Origin: Burkholderiales bacterium
GTDB taxonomy: Bacteria > Pseudomonadota > Gammaproteobacteria > Burkholderiales > Nitrosomonadaceae
Direction of reading: 5' to 3'
Assembly: GCA_015075225.1 (NCBI GenBank)
Contig: JABTUQ010000003.1
Coordinates: 333,107 to 397,106 of the forward strand
Length of the DNA: 64,000 nt
The notes beneath the pieces were generated by a model. That model saw nothing but the letters and a program-made list of their open reading frames with translations. It had not been told where the DNA came from and searched no databases. The translations under genes and the position numbers were made by a program. This document shows, in pieces, positions 31,051 through 43,500 of this stretch. Numbering within the stretch: the stretch's first letter is position 1; each line of letters begins with the position of its first letter.

Positions 31051-32268
31051 ATGCGCTCTTTACTGGTTTATATCCATCGCTATACCGGGTTGTTGCTAGT
31101 CCCGTTTCTGATCATCGTCGGATTGACTGGCAGTGTACTGGCGTTTAATCAGGAGTTAGATCGTTGGCTGAATCCGGTATTGCTGACAGTACCAACTCCG
31201 AAAAAATCGGATATGCAACGGCTCGATCCATTTACTTTGGGTGAACACATTGAGCGACAAGAATCACGAGCGCGAATTGACTGGATCAACCTGAATTATG
31301 AAGCTGGTCAAACATACCGTTTCTTTTTAGTGCCCCGGATTAATCCGAAAACAAATCAGTTGTTCGAGCTTCCATATAACGAAGTCTATCTGAACCCCTA
31401 TACCGGTGAACGAACGGGAACACGCACCTGGGGAGAAGTATCGCTGGCTGAAGAAAACATCATGCCATTTCTGTACCGGTTGCATTACACACTGGCATTA
31501 CCCAAACACATTGTCATGTTTGGTACTTATGCTTTAGGTGTGGCAGCACTACTGTGGTTCTTCGACTGTTTCGTCGGGTTTTATCTGACGTTGCCGCCGG
31601 GGAGGAAACGATCCGGTCAACCTGATCCGCGAACACAACACTCTTACCCTTTCTGGCAGCGCTGGAAAGCAGCCTGGCAGATCAAACCCAGCCGCTTTAA
31701 CTACGATCTGCATCGCGCCAGTGGATTATGGCTGTGGCCGCTGCTGCTGATATTGGCCTGGTCAGGCATCGCTTTCAACCTGAAGGAAGTGTATCAGCCA
31801 GTCATGAGTACAGTGCTGAATATGCGCGGACAGGAAGACTTGCCTGTAAGAGATACTCCGGTGGAAACGCCTCAGCTGGATTGGCGTGAAGCCTATCGAC
31901 ATGGACAGCACTATATCTATCAGGCAGGCATGCAATATGGTTTTAACGTGGAACGCGAGCAGGTACTCTCGCTTGATCGTATGCACGGTGTCTACCGTTA
32001 TCGTGTGAAAACCAATCAGGATTGGGGAAAATATGGTGCAACCGTCGTGACACTGGATGCTGATACCGGCGCACTTATTTCTCTTACCTTGCCTGAGACC
32101 GATTCCATTGGTGATATCGTCCACCGCTGGATTACCTGGCTACATACCGCACGTGTTTTTGGCTTGCCGATGCAGTTATTGATCTGCATGACCGGGCTGA
32201 TCGTTGCCACGCTTTCGATCACCGGAGTCGTGATCTGGCAGAGAAAGCGTAAAGCGCATAAACCGTGA
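31051..32268 (+). CDS. PepSY-associated membrane protein (PiuB type), copy 1
   Basis: The 405-aa inner-membrane protein has four clear hydrophobic segments. They start with HRYTGLLLVPFLIIVGLTGSVLAF and end with MQLLICMTGLIVATLSITGVVIW before a basic tail. NYDLHRASGLWLWPLLLI is a hallmark of the PepSY_TM family. Members are found beside siderophore receptors and are proposed to reduce or release iron, with conserved histidines perhaps binding haem; the role is not settled. It follows the TonB receptor by 87 bp and is related to the gene at 56386. Confidence 0.88.
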   Translation: MRSLLVYIHRYTGLLLVPFLIIVGLTGSVLAFNQELDRWLNPVLLTVPTPKKSDMQRLDPFTLGEHIERQESRARIDWINLNYEAGQTYRFFLVPRINPKTNQLFELPYNEVYLNPYTGERTGTRTWGEVSLAEENIMPFLYRLHYTLALPKHIVMFGTYALGVAALLWFFDCFVGFYLTLPPGRKRSGQPDPRTQHSYPFWQRWKAAWQIKPSRFNYDLHRASGLWLWPLLLILAWSGIAFNLKEVYQPVMSTVLNMRGQEDLPVRDTPVETPQLDWREAYRHGQHYIYQAGMQYGFNVEREQVLSLDRMHGVYRYRVKTNQDWGKYGATVVTLDADTGALISLTLPETDSIGDIVHRWITWLHTARVFGLPMQLLICMTGLIVATLSITGVVIWQRKRKAHKP

Positions 32269-33580
32269 TTGGCTAAGCAAATGCAATCTGCTAGAAAAAT
32301 AACAACAAATCCTGATATGTCATGAATTTACCGGAAATTCTCATGGGCTTGTATGCCATAACAATTATTTGAACTGGGAATTGTTAGGAGTACCTACGAT
32401 GTTGGATGAACTGATACTGGAGTTGAAGCAAAAAGATGTGCATTTATATCTGCAAGATGGCAAGTTGCGGTGTAAAGCACCACCTTCTATTTTGAATTCT
32501 GAACTGAAATCGACACTGCAAAACTATAGAGCAGAGTTAACTAGCTATCTCTCTGAGGTGCAACAACACAATCAAAAGAGTTATCCGATACATGCGATAT
32601 CACGGAATAGCTACTGTCCACTTTCTTTTGCGCAACAGCGATTATGGACATTAGCCCAATTTAATCCGTGTAGTGTGGCGTATAACATTCCCTCTGCTCT
32701 GCGACTGATCGGTCATTTAGATATTGGAATACTGGAGCGAAGTCTGAATGAGATTGTTTGCCGCCATGAAGTGCTGCGTACGACGTTTGATATGCATGAT
32801 GGACAGCCGGTACAAGTGATTGCACCTGTTCTGGAATTGGATATAGCTGTTGCTGATCTCAGCCAGCTGTCAGGAGATCAGCGTAAAAATGAGGTTGACC
32901 GTTATCTGAGGGAAAAAGCCTGTCGGTCTTTTGATCTGGCGACAGGGCCACTTGTGCGAGCAATGCTCCTGTCTCTGGGAATCTCTGTTTCTTCTGGCCA
33001 TGCGGAGCATGTTCTGCTCTTTTCGATGCACCATATTATTTCAGACGGCTGGTCGACCGGGGTTCTGGTACGTGAATTTGTTGCGTTGTACGAAGCATTT
33101 AGGGCAGGGCAGTCTTCACCACTGCCGGAACTGACGATTCAGTATGCAGATTATGCAGCCTGGCAGAGAGAGTGGTTGCAGGATGAGCGGCTGATACAAC
33201 AACTGGATTACTGGAAACAGCAGCTTGCCGGGACACCAGCTGTACTGGAATTGCCTACCGACCGGTCCAGACCTGCTGTGCAGAGTTATCAGGGTGCCGA
33301 CTATCGTTTTACGATATCAAAAAATATCACAGCACAATTAAACGCACTGAGTCAGCAGCAGGGAGTAACCCTGTTCATGACCTTGCTGACTGCTTTCAAC
33401 ATCTTACTCTCTCGTTACAGCAATCAGCATGATATTTGTGTTGGCACACCTGTTGCCAATCGCAACCGGATAGAAATTGAAGGATTGATTGGTTTCTTTG
33501 TTAACACGTTGATACTGCGTACAGATCTCTCAGGTAATCCGGCATTTACCCAATTGCTAAAGAAGGTGAAGGCAGTATGC

Positions 33581-35049
33581 CTAGCAGCCTGTCGGACTTG
33601 ATTTTGTTTGAACGACACAAAGTGATTTTGCTGAAAAAGTGTCAAAAAGGTCATTTTTGACGGTTTCCTGTTTTGCTCAATTTCCCATTTGAAGACGCAA
33701 TGAGGCCATGCGTTCCAAATTCCACGCCAGGCAAACCAGGGTCCACTCTCCATGACCTTATTCAGGCCACGCAGTGAGAATTGCCGGAATCCCATCACGG
33801 ATTTGATGATGCCAAACACGGGTCTGACGGTTTGTTTGCGTAGTGCGTACAGTTTGCGCCTGCCTGGCTTTCGTTTGTGTGCCATGCGTTGTGCCGGACT
33901 GGCATTGTCCGGCAAGCAGGCTCGGCTCGGTAAAACGTTCAAACGGGCCAGGGGTGGTGTGATTCGCGTCCGACTGCCATCAGTGGTTCAATGTCGTGTG
34001 TTTCACAGGCAGCCGCATTGGCTGCGCTGTAAAAGCCGTTATCGGTCAGTAAATGTTCGATCTTCCCCAGTGCGGCGGGTAATGTGTCAGCTGATTGAGC
34101 ATCGGTTTGACCTGTTCCCGATCGTTGCAGGCTGGGTGTGACTGCCGGTGCAACGATTAGCATGCTGTTTGTATCAACGGCCGCCTGGGCATTGTAAGCC
34201 TGTTCAAATCCTCCACCGGAGGTGGGCACGATGCGCGATTCCTCGTCTGTCAGGTTGATCTGGTCTTTGTTTGTCGGCCCGACTGCAGGCGGTGCGGGTG
34301 GTTTGCCACCCGGTTTTGCCACCGATCCTGGCTTTTTCTTCCCGCCGTACCAGTTTGTCCTGATAGTCAGCCAGTTCCCGTGCATAACGCGTTCTTTGCG
34401 CGCACTTCAATCTTTGCCCGGGCTTGTGCCAGGGCGGCAAGACGTTTCCGTCGCGCGATTTCTTCCGGCAGCTCCATGCGCTATCCGGCACAGCACTCTG
34501 ATCCGCCTGTTCTGCCTGCATCAGCAATTGCTGCACTTCCTGGCGCAGTTGCGGTTCCAGCTTGTCAATGTGCCTGTAAGAGAAGGCGCTATGGCGCGAG
34601 GCATTGGCGTGTATTTTGCTGCCATCCAGACTGATTGTTCCAGCTTATGCAGCTGCATCTCGCATGCAACCTGCAATACCTGCACAAACAGTTCGGAAAA
34701 TCTATTCAAAAACGCCGACGGAAGGTTGCCAGCGTGTCATGGTCAGGATGCTGGTTGGCCGCAATAAGAAAAGCCAGCGAATCGTAAGTAGCTCGCTCAA
34801 TCTTACGGCTGGAAAACACCCCGTTGCATAGCCGTAAACCAGCAGTGCCAGCAGCATATTGGGATGATAGGCTGCACTGCCACGCCCGGCATAGTCTCGT
34901 TCTAAGCTGCGTTGTGGAAAGATTTTCCACCACTTCAACAATAAACGCGCCAGATGATTCTCCGGCAGCCATTCATCTACAGAGGGTGGCAGTAAACAGC
35001 CCGTACCACGATCTACCGGACGAAAGCGACTCATATCAATATCCCGCAA
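33581..35049 (-). pseudogene. IS1182-family DDE transposase, frameshifted
   Basis: The start at 35049 reads MRDIDMSRFRPVDRGTGCLL. The helical N-terminal region follows (RGSAAYHPNMLLALLVYGYATG), then fragments in changing frames (RFSELFVQVLQVACEMQLHKL, QLLMQAEQADQSAVPDS, DQINLTDEESRIVP, YNAQAAVDTNSM). The C-terminal stretch is VRPVFGIIKSVMGFRQFSLRGL. The last frame ends SSPTGC with a TAG formed by the target-site CTAG (33581-33583), outside the element proper. At least three frame changes mean no active transposase. A DDE enzyme of about 470 aa is the family norm. Confidence 0.85.
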
Positions 35050-35095
35050 ACAGAAAAAACATATTATCCCTTAATCTGTAAAGTCCGACAGGCTG
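33585..35095 (-). mobile_element. IS1182-type insertion sequence in NRPS3
   Basis: The element of 1511 bp has perfect 15-bp terminal inverted repeats: CAGCCTGTCGGACTT at 33585-33599 and AAGTCCGACAGGCTG at 35081-35095. It is flanked by CTAG at 33581-33584 and 35096-35099, a 4-bp target duplication at a palindromic target. Removing the element and one CTAG restores the NRPS frame. The ends are perfect, but the transposase inside is broken, so it is unlikely to move by itself. A related remnant lies at 11318-11900. Confidence 0.93.
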
Positions 35096-38000
35096 CTAGA
35101 TGCCCAAGTACATCAGGATCTGCCATTTGAAAAGCTGGTAGAAGAACTGGTACCGGTACGGGATATGAGCCGTAATCCATTGTTCCAGGTGATGTTTGCG
35201 CTACAGAATGTGCCGGAAGCACAGTTGGCGATTGATGGCTTGCAGATTATTCCAGTAGAGATGGACACGAGTTCTGCGAAGTTTGATTTGCACCTGGAGA
35301 TTACCGAACGGCAGGAAAGTCTGGAAGCACTGTTTAACTACAATACGGACCTGTTTAATGAATCGACGATTATCCGCATGGCAGGGCATTTCCAGCGGTT
35401 ACTGGAAGGGATCGTCTCTTCACCTGATAAATGCTTGGCAGATCTGCCTTTACTCCCAGATGTTGAACGAAACCAGTTATTGGAATGGAATGCAACCGAA
35501 GCGGTGTATCCACAGAACTATTGTCTTCACCAGTTATTTGAAGCACAGGTAGAGAAGAGTCCGGATGCGATAGCGGTTGTATTCGAGGATCAGCAACTGA
35601 CTTATGAGCAGCTGAATGCGAAAGCGAATCAGCTGGCATATTATCTGCGCACCCGGGGGATTGGCCCAGAAGTGCTGGTCGGTATCTGTGTCGAGCGCTC
35701 TCTGGAAATGGTGATTGGCATACTGGCTATCCTCAAGGCGGGTGGTGCGTATGTACCGATCGACCCGAGTTATCCGCGGGAACGGATTGCCTTCATGCTG
35801 GAAGATGCGCAACCTGTCGTGAGTCTCATCCATACAGCGACCCGGGAGATATTGCCTGAGAATATTTCTGCTGTTGATATGGATGAGCAATGGCAGGCCA
35901 TAGCACAGTTCAGCGAAGACAAGCCATCCAATCTCAGTCAGGTACAGAACCTGGCGTACGTCATCTATACCTCTGGATCAACGGGCAAACCCAAAGGAGC
36001 CTTGGCAACTCATTTAAATGTGCTGCGTTTATTTAGTAATACGCAAAGTGAGTTTGCTTTTAGTAACAAAGATGTATGGACATTGTTTCATTCCAGTGCT
36101 TTTGATTTTTCGGTATGGGAATTGTGGGGAGCACTGATCTTTGGTGGAAAACTGGTTGTTGTGCCTTATTGGGTCAGCCGTTCTCCAGAAGAATTTTATC
36201 GTTTGTTGTGTGAGCAAGCGGTTACGGTACTCAATCAGACACCTTCTGCATTTCGTTCACTAATTCATAAAGCCGTATTGGCTCATGACGATGGTAAACA
36301 GCGCCATGCTCTGCGTTTGGTTATCTTTGGTGGCGAAGCGCTGGAATTGCGGTCCCTCAAACCCTGGTTTGAGCATTTTGGATACGACCAACCGCAATTG
36401 GTCAACATGTACGGCATTACGGAAACGACCGTGCATGTCACCCGTTGTCCGATCTATCAGGATACATTTCAAAAAATATCGGGAAGTCCAATTGGTCAGC
36501 CTGTCGAGGACTTGCAGACATATGTTCTGGATAGGCACCTCAATTTGCAACCGATCGGTGTACCAAGTGAATTATATATTGGTGGTGCAGGTTTAGTTCG
36601 AGGTTATCTGAGTCGCCCCGGACTGACAGCGGAGCGATTTGTTCCTAATCCCTTCAGCAAGCAGCCGGGTGGGCGACTGTATCGCACTGGTGACCTGGCA
36701 CGTTATCGTGCGGATGGGAATATTGAATATCTGGGGCGTACGGATCATCAGGTAAAGATTCGTGGATTTCGGATCGAGCTGGGTGAGATCGAAGCAGCGT
36801 TATTGCAGCATGAAGGAGTCGAAGAAGCGGTCGTCCTTGTACGTGAAGACAGCCTGGAAGATAGACGGCTGGTGGCCTACATTGCAGGTAACGAATCAGT
36901 ACCCGATATTGAAACGATACGCACTCACCTTAAAGTAAGTCTGCCGGATTACATGGTTCCGTCAGCCTTTGTATTTCTTGACCATTTTCCACTAACACCC
37001 AACGGCAAGCTGGATCGCACAGCACTGCCAGCCCCCGATATCGATCATCAGCTGACACGTGAATATGTTGCGCCACGCAATCCGACTGAGGCAATCCTGG
37101 CTGAGATCTGGGCAGAAGTGCTCGGTGTCGAAAAAGTCGGTATCCATGACAATTTCTTCGAACTCGGGGGGCATTCTATCCGTAGCATTCAGATAGTTAG
37201 TTTGGCCAGAGAAAAAGGGTTAATTTTTTCGATAGAGCAGCTTTATCGCAGCAGAACTATTCATGAATTATCACAGATAGTAGAAGGATTCACACAGTCA
37301 AACAGTGTTGCATCGGCGTTAGACCCTTTCGAAATGATTACTTGGGAGGATCAGGTTAAATTACCAGAAGATATCGAAAATGCATATCCATTGTCATCTC
37401 TTCAGGCGGGTATGATTTTTCATAGTCAATCTGATCCTAACGCCTACCATATTTTCGACAGCATCACGCTGCACTGCGTATTTAATCAGCATTGTCTAGA
37501 AGAAGCCATAAGCTATATTCTGAGACAGCATCCTATATTGCGCACCACCTTCGACTTTAAAAATTTTAGCGAACCATTGCAACTTGTACATAAACAACCT
37601 GTTGTTTATATAAAGTATATCGACTTGCGTCATTTTGACTCTACGCAGCAATTGAACATGTTATTGGAGTGGGAGGAGGTTGAAAGGGTCAGCTATTTCG
37701 AAATTGATCAATTACCACTCATTCGTTTTCGTATTCATCAGTTGGCTGATGATCGATTTCAGTTTTCTATTACCGAGCATCACGCTGTGCTGGATGGCTG
37801 GAGTCTTGTCACCATGCTTAATGAAATCTTTCTGCACTATTTTGCTCTTTTGGAGGCAAAACCATGGGGGCAGATTGCTGGTTTCGATAATGCTATGTAT
37901 AGATTGCTTTCTTATGAGAAAGATGCACTGAATTCTGATCGGTACAAAGATTACTTAACGCAATATTTATCAGGCTTCGAAGTAGATTATCTGCCAGAAC

Positions 38001-40557
38001 TGATTACTGATACCGGACAAGATCAATATGATTGGCACCCTGGATTAAAAATTGTGCTTCCACAGAAATTGACTCAGAAGCTTCGAGATCTGGCGGATCT
38101 TCTGGCTGTTCCTCTGAAAAGCGTATTACTTGCGGCGCATATCAGGGTGGTAAGCTTACTATCTGGTAAAACAAATGTGACATCTGGTCTTGTATGTAAT
38201 ACCCGGCCAGAAGAATTGGGTAGTGAGTATGTATTAGGTGTGTTTCTGAATACATTGCCATTTTATCAGAAGTTAAAAAATGGAAACTGGCAGGAATTTA
38301 TTACACAAATATTCGACACCGAATGTAAGTTGCTTCGAGTTCGTTATTATCCATTAGCAGCGATACAACGAATGTACGGAGGTAAACCGCTTTTTGATAC
38401 CTTGTTTAATTATGTTCATTATCACGTAGGTAAACCGCTTTTAGCGTCTAATAAATTAGAAATAATCGATTGGCAGGATGATGCTCAGCCAAATTTTTCC
38501 TTGGAAGTGGGCTTTAACTTAGACACTTTATCTTCCGATATTCAGTTGAGATTGCGCGGAAATAAATTAAATCCGGGACAATTAGAACGAATTCAAAGCT
38601 ATTTCATGGCTGTTCTTACTGAAATAGCCGATAAACCTACAACCCATATCGCAACACATTCTTTTTTGAGTTCCTTTGAACGCCATCAGTTACTGGTTGA
38701 CTGGAATGCGACTGAAGCGGTGTATTCACAACACTATTGTCTTCACCAATTGTTTGAAGCGAGAGTTGAGCAAAATCCTGAGGATGTTGCGGTTGTATTC
38801 AAAAATCAGCAACTGACTTATGAGCAGTTGAATGCCAAGGCAAATCAGCTGGCCCATTATCTGAGGGCACAAGGGGTTGGCCCGGAAGTACTGGTAGGTA
38901 TTTGCATTGAACGATCACTGGAGATGGTGATTGGCATACTGGGCATATTGAAAGCGGGTGGTGCGTATTTACCGATTGATCCGGGTTATCCGCGGGAACG
39001 GATTGCCTTTGTGCTGGAAGATGCACAGCCTGTTTTAAGCCTCATCCATACGGCGACCCGGGAAGTGCTGCCTGAAGATATCTTTGTTGTTGACATGGAT
39101 GCGCAACGGCAGGCCATAGCCCAATGTAGTGAAGACAATCCATTCAGTCTCAGTCAGGTACAGAACCTGGCGTATGTCATCTATACCTCCGGATCAACAG
39201 GCAGACCTAAAGGGGCTGGACTGGCGCACCAAGGTGTAGTCAATCGTCTGCAATGGATGCAGCAACAGTATCAGTTAAATGCCAGCGATCGAGTCCTGCA
39301 AAAGACACCATTCGGCTTTGATGTATCGGTATGGGAATTCTTCTGGCCGTTATTAACAGGTGCAAGACTGGTAGTTGCGCAACCTGAAGTTCATAAAGAT
39401 GCTATGCGCATTGCACAGATGATCCAGGACCATGAGATCACAATTGTGCATTTTGTACCTTCCATGCTTTCTGCATTTCTCGATATAGCTGACGTGACAA
39501 TATGCCGATCGTTGCGATATGTGATTTGCAGTGGAGAAGCTTTATCTACATCTTTACAACAGAAATTCTTTGAGAAATTACCTGCTCAACTGCACAACTT
39601 GTATGGGCCGACCGAGGCTTCGATTGATGTCACGATGTGGGCGTGTGAACCAGATAGTAAAGAATCAGTCGTTCCGATTGGTAGTCCGATAGCCAACACA
39701 CAGATTTACCTGCTGGACGCTTATCTGAATCTGGTACCGATAGGTGTGCCGGGAGAGTTATATATTGGTGGGGTTGGGTTGGCGCGAGGCTATCAGAATT
39801 GTGCAGCGCTGACGGCGGAGCGATTCATCCCCAATTCATTCAGCAGGCAGCCCGGCGAGCGGCTGTATCGTACCGGCGACGATGGCACGTTATCGTGTGG
39901 ATGGGAATATCGAATATCTGGGCCGCACTGATCATCAGGTGAAGATTCGCGGATTTCGGATCGAGCTGGGTGAGATCGAAGCAGCGTTATTGGGCCATGA
40001 AGGAATCAAGGAAGCAGTCGTCATCGTACGTGAAGACAACCCGGAAGATAAACGGCTGGTAGCCTATATTATAGGTAACGAATCAGTGCCGATATTGAAA
40101 CGATCCGCATCCATCTTAAAACAAGCTTGCCGGATTACATGGTTCCGTCAGCCTTGTGGCTTCTTGACCATTTTCCACCTAACACCCAACGTGAGCTGGA
40201 TCGCACAGCACTGCCAGCCCCGATATCGATCATCAGCTGACGTGAATATGTTGCGCCACGCAATCCGACTGAAACCAATCCTGGCTGAGATCTGGGCAGA
40301 AGTGCTCAGTGTCGAAAAAGTCGGTATCCATGACAACTTCTTCGAACTCGGTGGCCATTCGCTGTTAGTAATGCAGATTATGACAAAGTACGGATGACAT
40401 TTGATGTAGATATGCCTTTAGCAACTTTGTTCAAAGTACCTACAGTGGGCAATTTAGCACAACTAATTGAAGAGATCATAACAGCTGAAATCGAAGGATT
40501 GAGTGAGGCTGAAGCTGAGCATATTGCTTTAGCTGCATTAATAGATAGGAAATAAAA

Positions 40558-43500
40558 ATGGATAACAGTGTACATTTAGCTTCCAACTCTTCTTTGTCTA
40601 AAACGAAACGTGACTTGTTAACAGCTCGTTTGCGTGGACAAGTATTAATACAAAGTAAAAAGAATTTTATTCCTAAGTGTCCTAAAGAGATAAGTGCACA
40701 ACTTTCATTTGCACAACAGAGATTGTGGTTTTTGCATCAAATTGCACCCGATAGTTCAGTATATAACGTGCCAATCGCGCTGCGTCTGGAAGGTGAACTG
40801 GATTTATCTGCGTTAGAGGAAGCTTTTAATATCCTTATAGAGCGACATGAAGTGCTTAAGACATCCTTTACTGAAGTTAATGGGAGGCCCGTTGCAACTA
40901 TTAATACGTTATCCAGGATGGCTTTACCAATAATCGATCTCACTGATGCATCTAAATATGATCAGGATAACCAGGTAAGACAACTAGCCAGCGAGGAAGC
41001 AAAACGGCCATTTTCTCTTGAATCGCATTTAATGATCAGAGGGAATTTAATTAGGCTGAGTAATACGATATATGTTTTACTAATAACTATCCATCATATT
41101 GCTTGTGATGGGTGGTCAATGCATGTTTTAGTGAAGGAAATGGGGAAGCTTTATAAGGCTGTATTAGATAAAAGACCGGTAAAGCTTCCAGATTTGCTTG
41201 TTCAATATTCTGATTTTGCCTATTGGCAACGAAATTATTTACAAGGTGAGGTATTGGAGCAGCATCTTTCTTATTGGAGAAAGCAGCTTTCAGATTTACC
41301 TGTGCTTGATTTTCCAACCGATTATCCGCGTGTATCAGTTCCAATTTATGATGGTGGAACCGTAGACTTTCAAATACCACAAATAATTACAACACGGCTA
41401 AAGGCACTTAACAAGAATCGAGGCGTAACACTATTTACTACCCTTCTTGCAGTATTTTCTTTAATTTTATCTCGTTATACGGGACAGACAGATATCTCCA
41501 CTGGTACGGTGATTGCAAATAGAAACAGGATTGAGATTGAAGGCTTAATTGGATTTTTTGTTAATGCTTTGCCTCTACGAGTAAATATGGAGGGGAATCC
41601 TAAATTTACTGAATTATTGGAGCGTACACGAAATATTATTGAAAACGCTTACGAACATCAGGATCTACCTTTTGATAAATTAGTGGAAGACCTAAAACTT
41701 CCTCGGGATACAGCACGTAATCCAGTTTTTCAAGTTAGCTTGGCTTTAAATAATACACCTAAAAGTAAAATCGAGTTTGAGGGTCTTGATATTTCCTCTA
41801 TCGATGCGGATATTGAGGCAACACAGTTTGATCTTACCGTGCATTTCTATGAATCGGATGACAAGCTTCAGGGTACGATAGCTTACAATACTTCATTGTT
41901 CGATAGTTCTAGAATTAAACGCATGGCGGAGCATATCAAGAATCTGCTAGAAGGAATTGTGAATCATCATGATAAGCGTATTTCGGAGTTCTCGATTTTA
42001 AGTAGGTTTGAGCGTAATCAGTTACTGGTTGATTTTAATACGACAAGAATAGAGTACTCATCAGAAAAACTTATCCATGAGTTGTTTGAAGAGCAGACTA
42101 TTTCAACGCCTGAAGCGATAGCAGTCACATGTGGAGGAGCATCTCTCGATTACAATTTGCTGAATAGAAAAGCAAACCAACTTGCACATTATCTTATAGC
42201 AAACGGCATTAGTAAAAATACATTTGTTGGACTCTGTGTTGATCGATCTTTAGAAATGGTGATTGGTATTTTAGGTATTCTGAAGGCTGGTGCCGCTTAT
42301 GTTCCCATTGATCCTGATTATCCAGATGAGCGAATATCTTTTCTATTAAAGGATACATCGCCTATATTATTGCTTACGCAGGAGTTTTTATTAGATAGAT
42401 TAATTCAATCTTTTGATATTAAATGTATTTGTTTGGATAAACATTGGCCATTAATTGCTCAATATTCCCCTGTAAACCCTCAGGCTGTATGTGTTCCATC
42501 AAATTTTGCGTATGTTATTTATACTTCTGGATCTACTGGGAACCCCAAAGGCGTTGTTATTACTCATCGCAATGTGGTGCATACAACTTTAGCTCGCATT
42601 GAATATTATCAAGAGAGGGTTGAATGCTTTCTCCTGCTATCCTCATTTTCTTTTGACAGCTCTGTTGCTGGTATTTTCTGGACCCTGTGCCAGGGAGGGG
42701 TGCTTACTATACCATCGAAAAATATATTAAGTGATCCAGAGCTAGTAACTGATCTAATAAATCAGGAGAAAGTAACACACCTTCTGAGTGTTCCATCATG
42801 GTATATCCATTTTTTATCATCTTGTTCTGTTAATCCAGAATCACTTAAAGTTATTATTGTCGCAGGTGAAATTTGTCAGACTAATTTAGTTAAACAGCAT
42901 TTTATAACTTGTCCAAAAGTAAATTTGTTTAATGAATATGGGCCCACAGAAGGCACAGTTTGGGCCAGTGTCCAACAACTTACAATTTGTGATGATCAGC
43001 AAATCGTACCAATAGGGCGACCTATTGCAAACACATGTATTTATATCCTGGATAAAACTCTTAATCCCGTACCTGTCGGTATCGCAGGTGAATTGTATTT
43101 GGGTGGATATGGTTTGGCAGTAGGCTATCTTAATCGCCCAATACTTACTGCTGAACGGTTTATTCCCAATCCTTATAGTAGTCAACCAGGAGAGCGTTTT
43201 TACCAGACGGGGGATCTGGCTTGTTTCAGAGATGACGGAACGATTGAATATCTTGGTCGCATTGATAATCAAATCAAGCTCCGTGGTTACAGAATAGAAC
43301 TTGAAGAAATTGAAGCAAAACTCTTATTACACCCAAATGTTGAAAAGGCGGTGGTTACAGCTTATGAACCTATTGTTGATGACTGGAGGTTAGCTGCCTA
43401 TGTACAGACTGATTTGTTTTCACAGAATATGAGTGATACATCTCGAGATACTGCGATGGCAGAGCAGTTAACTGAATGGCAAAGTGCGATTAATGAGTGG

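Larger units (their letters stand above)
32399..40555 (+). pseudogene. NRPS3: docking-C-A(Thr)-T-C-A(Ser)-T, split by an IS and several indels
   Basis: AGGAG at 32384-32388 and the TubC-like docking start MLDELILELKQKDVHLYL support the start at 32399. The first C domain (HHIISDGW, 33028) is cut at 33584 by an IS. Joining 33584 to 35100 restores the frame exactly (KAVCLDAQVHQDLPFEKL). Then follow A with code DFWNIGMVH (Thr), T with LGGHSI (37145), C with HHAVLDGW (37780) and A with code DVWHISLID (Ser). Indels near 39885, 40087, 40160-40220, 40260 and 40385 break the end of the Ser A domain and the T domain (LGGHSLLV). The last frame ([18 protein letters not shown]) closes at the TAA 40553-40555. 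As written the gene cannot work. The product was clearly two modules. Confidence 0.88.
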
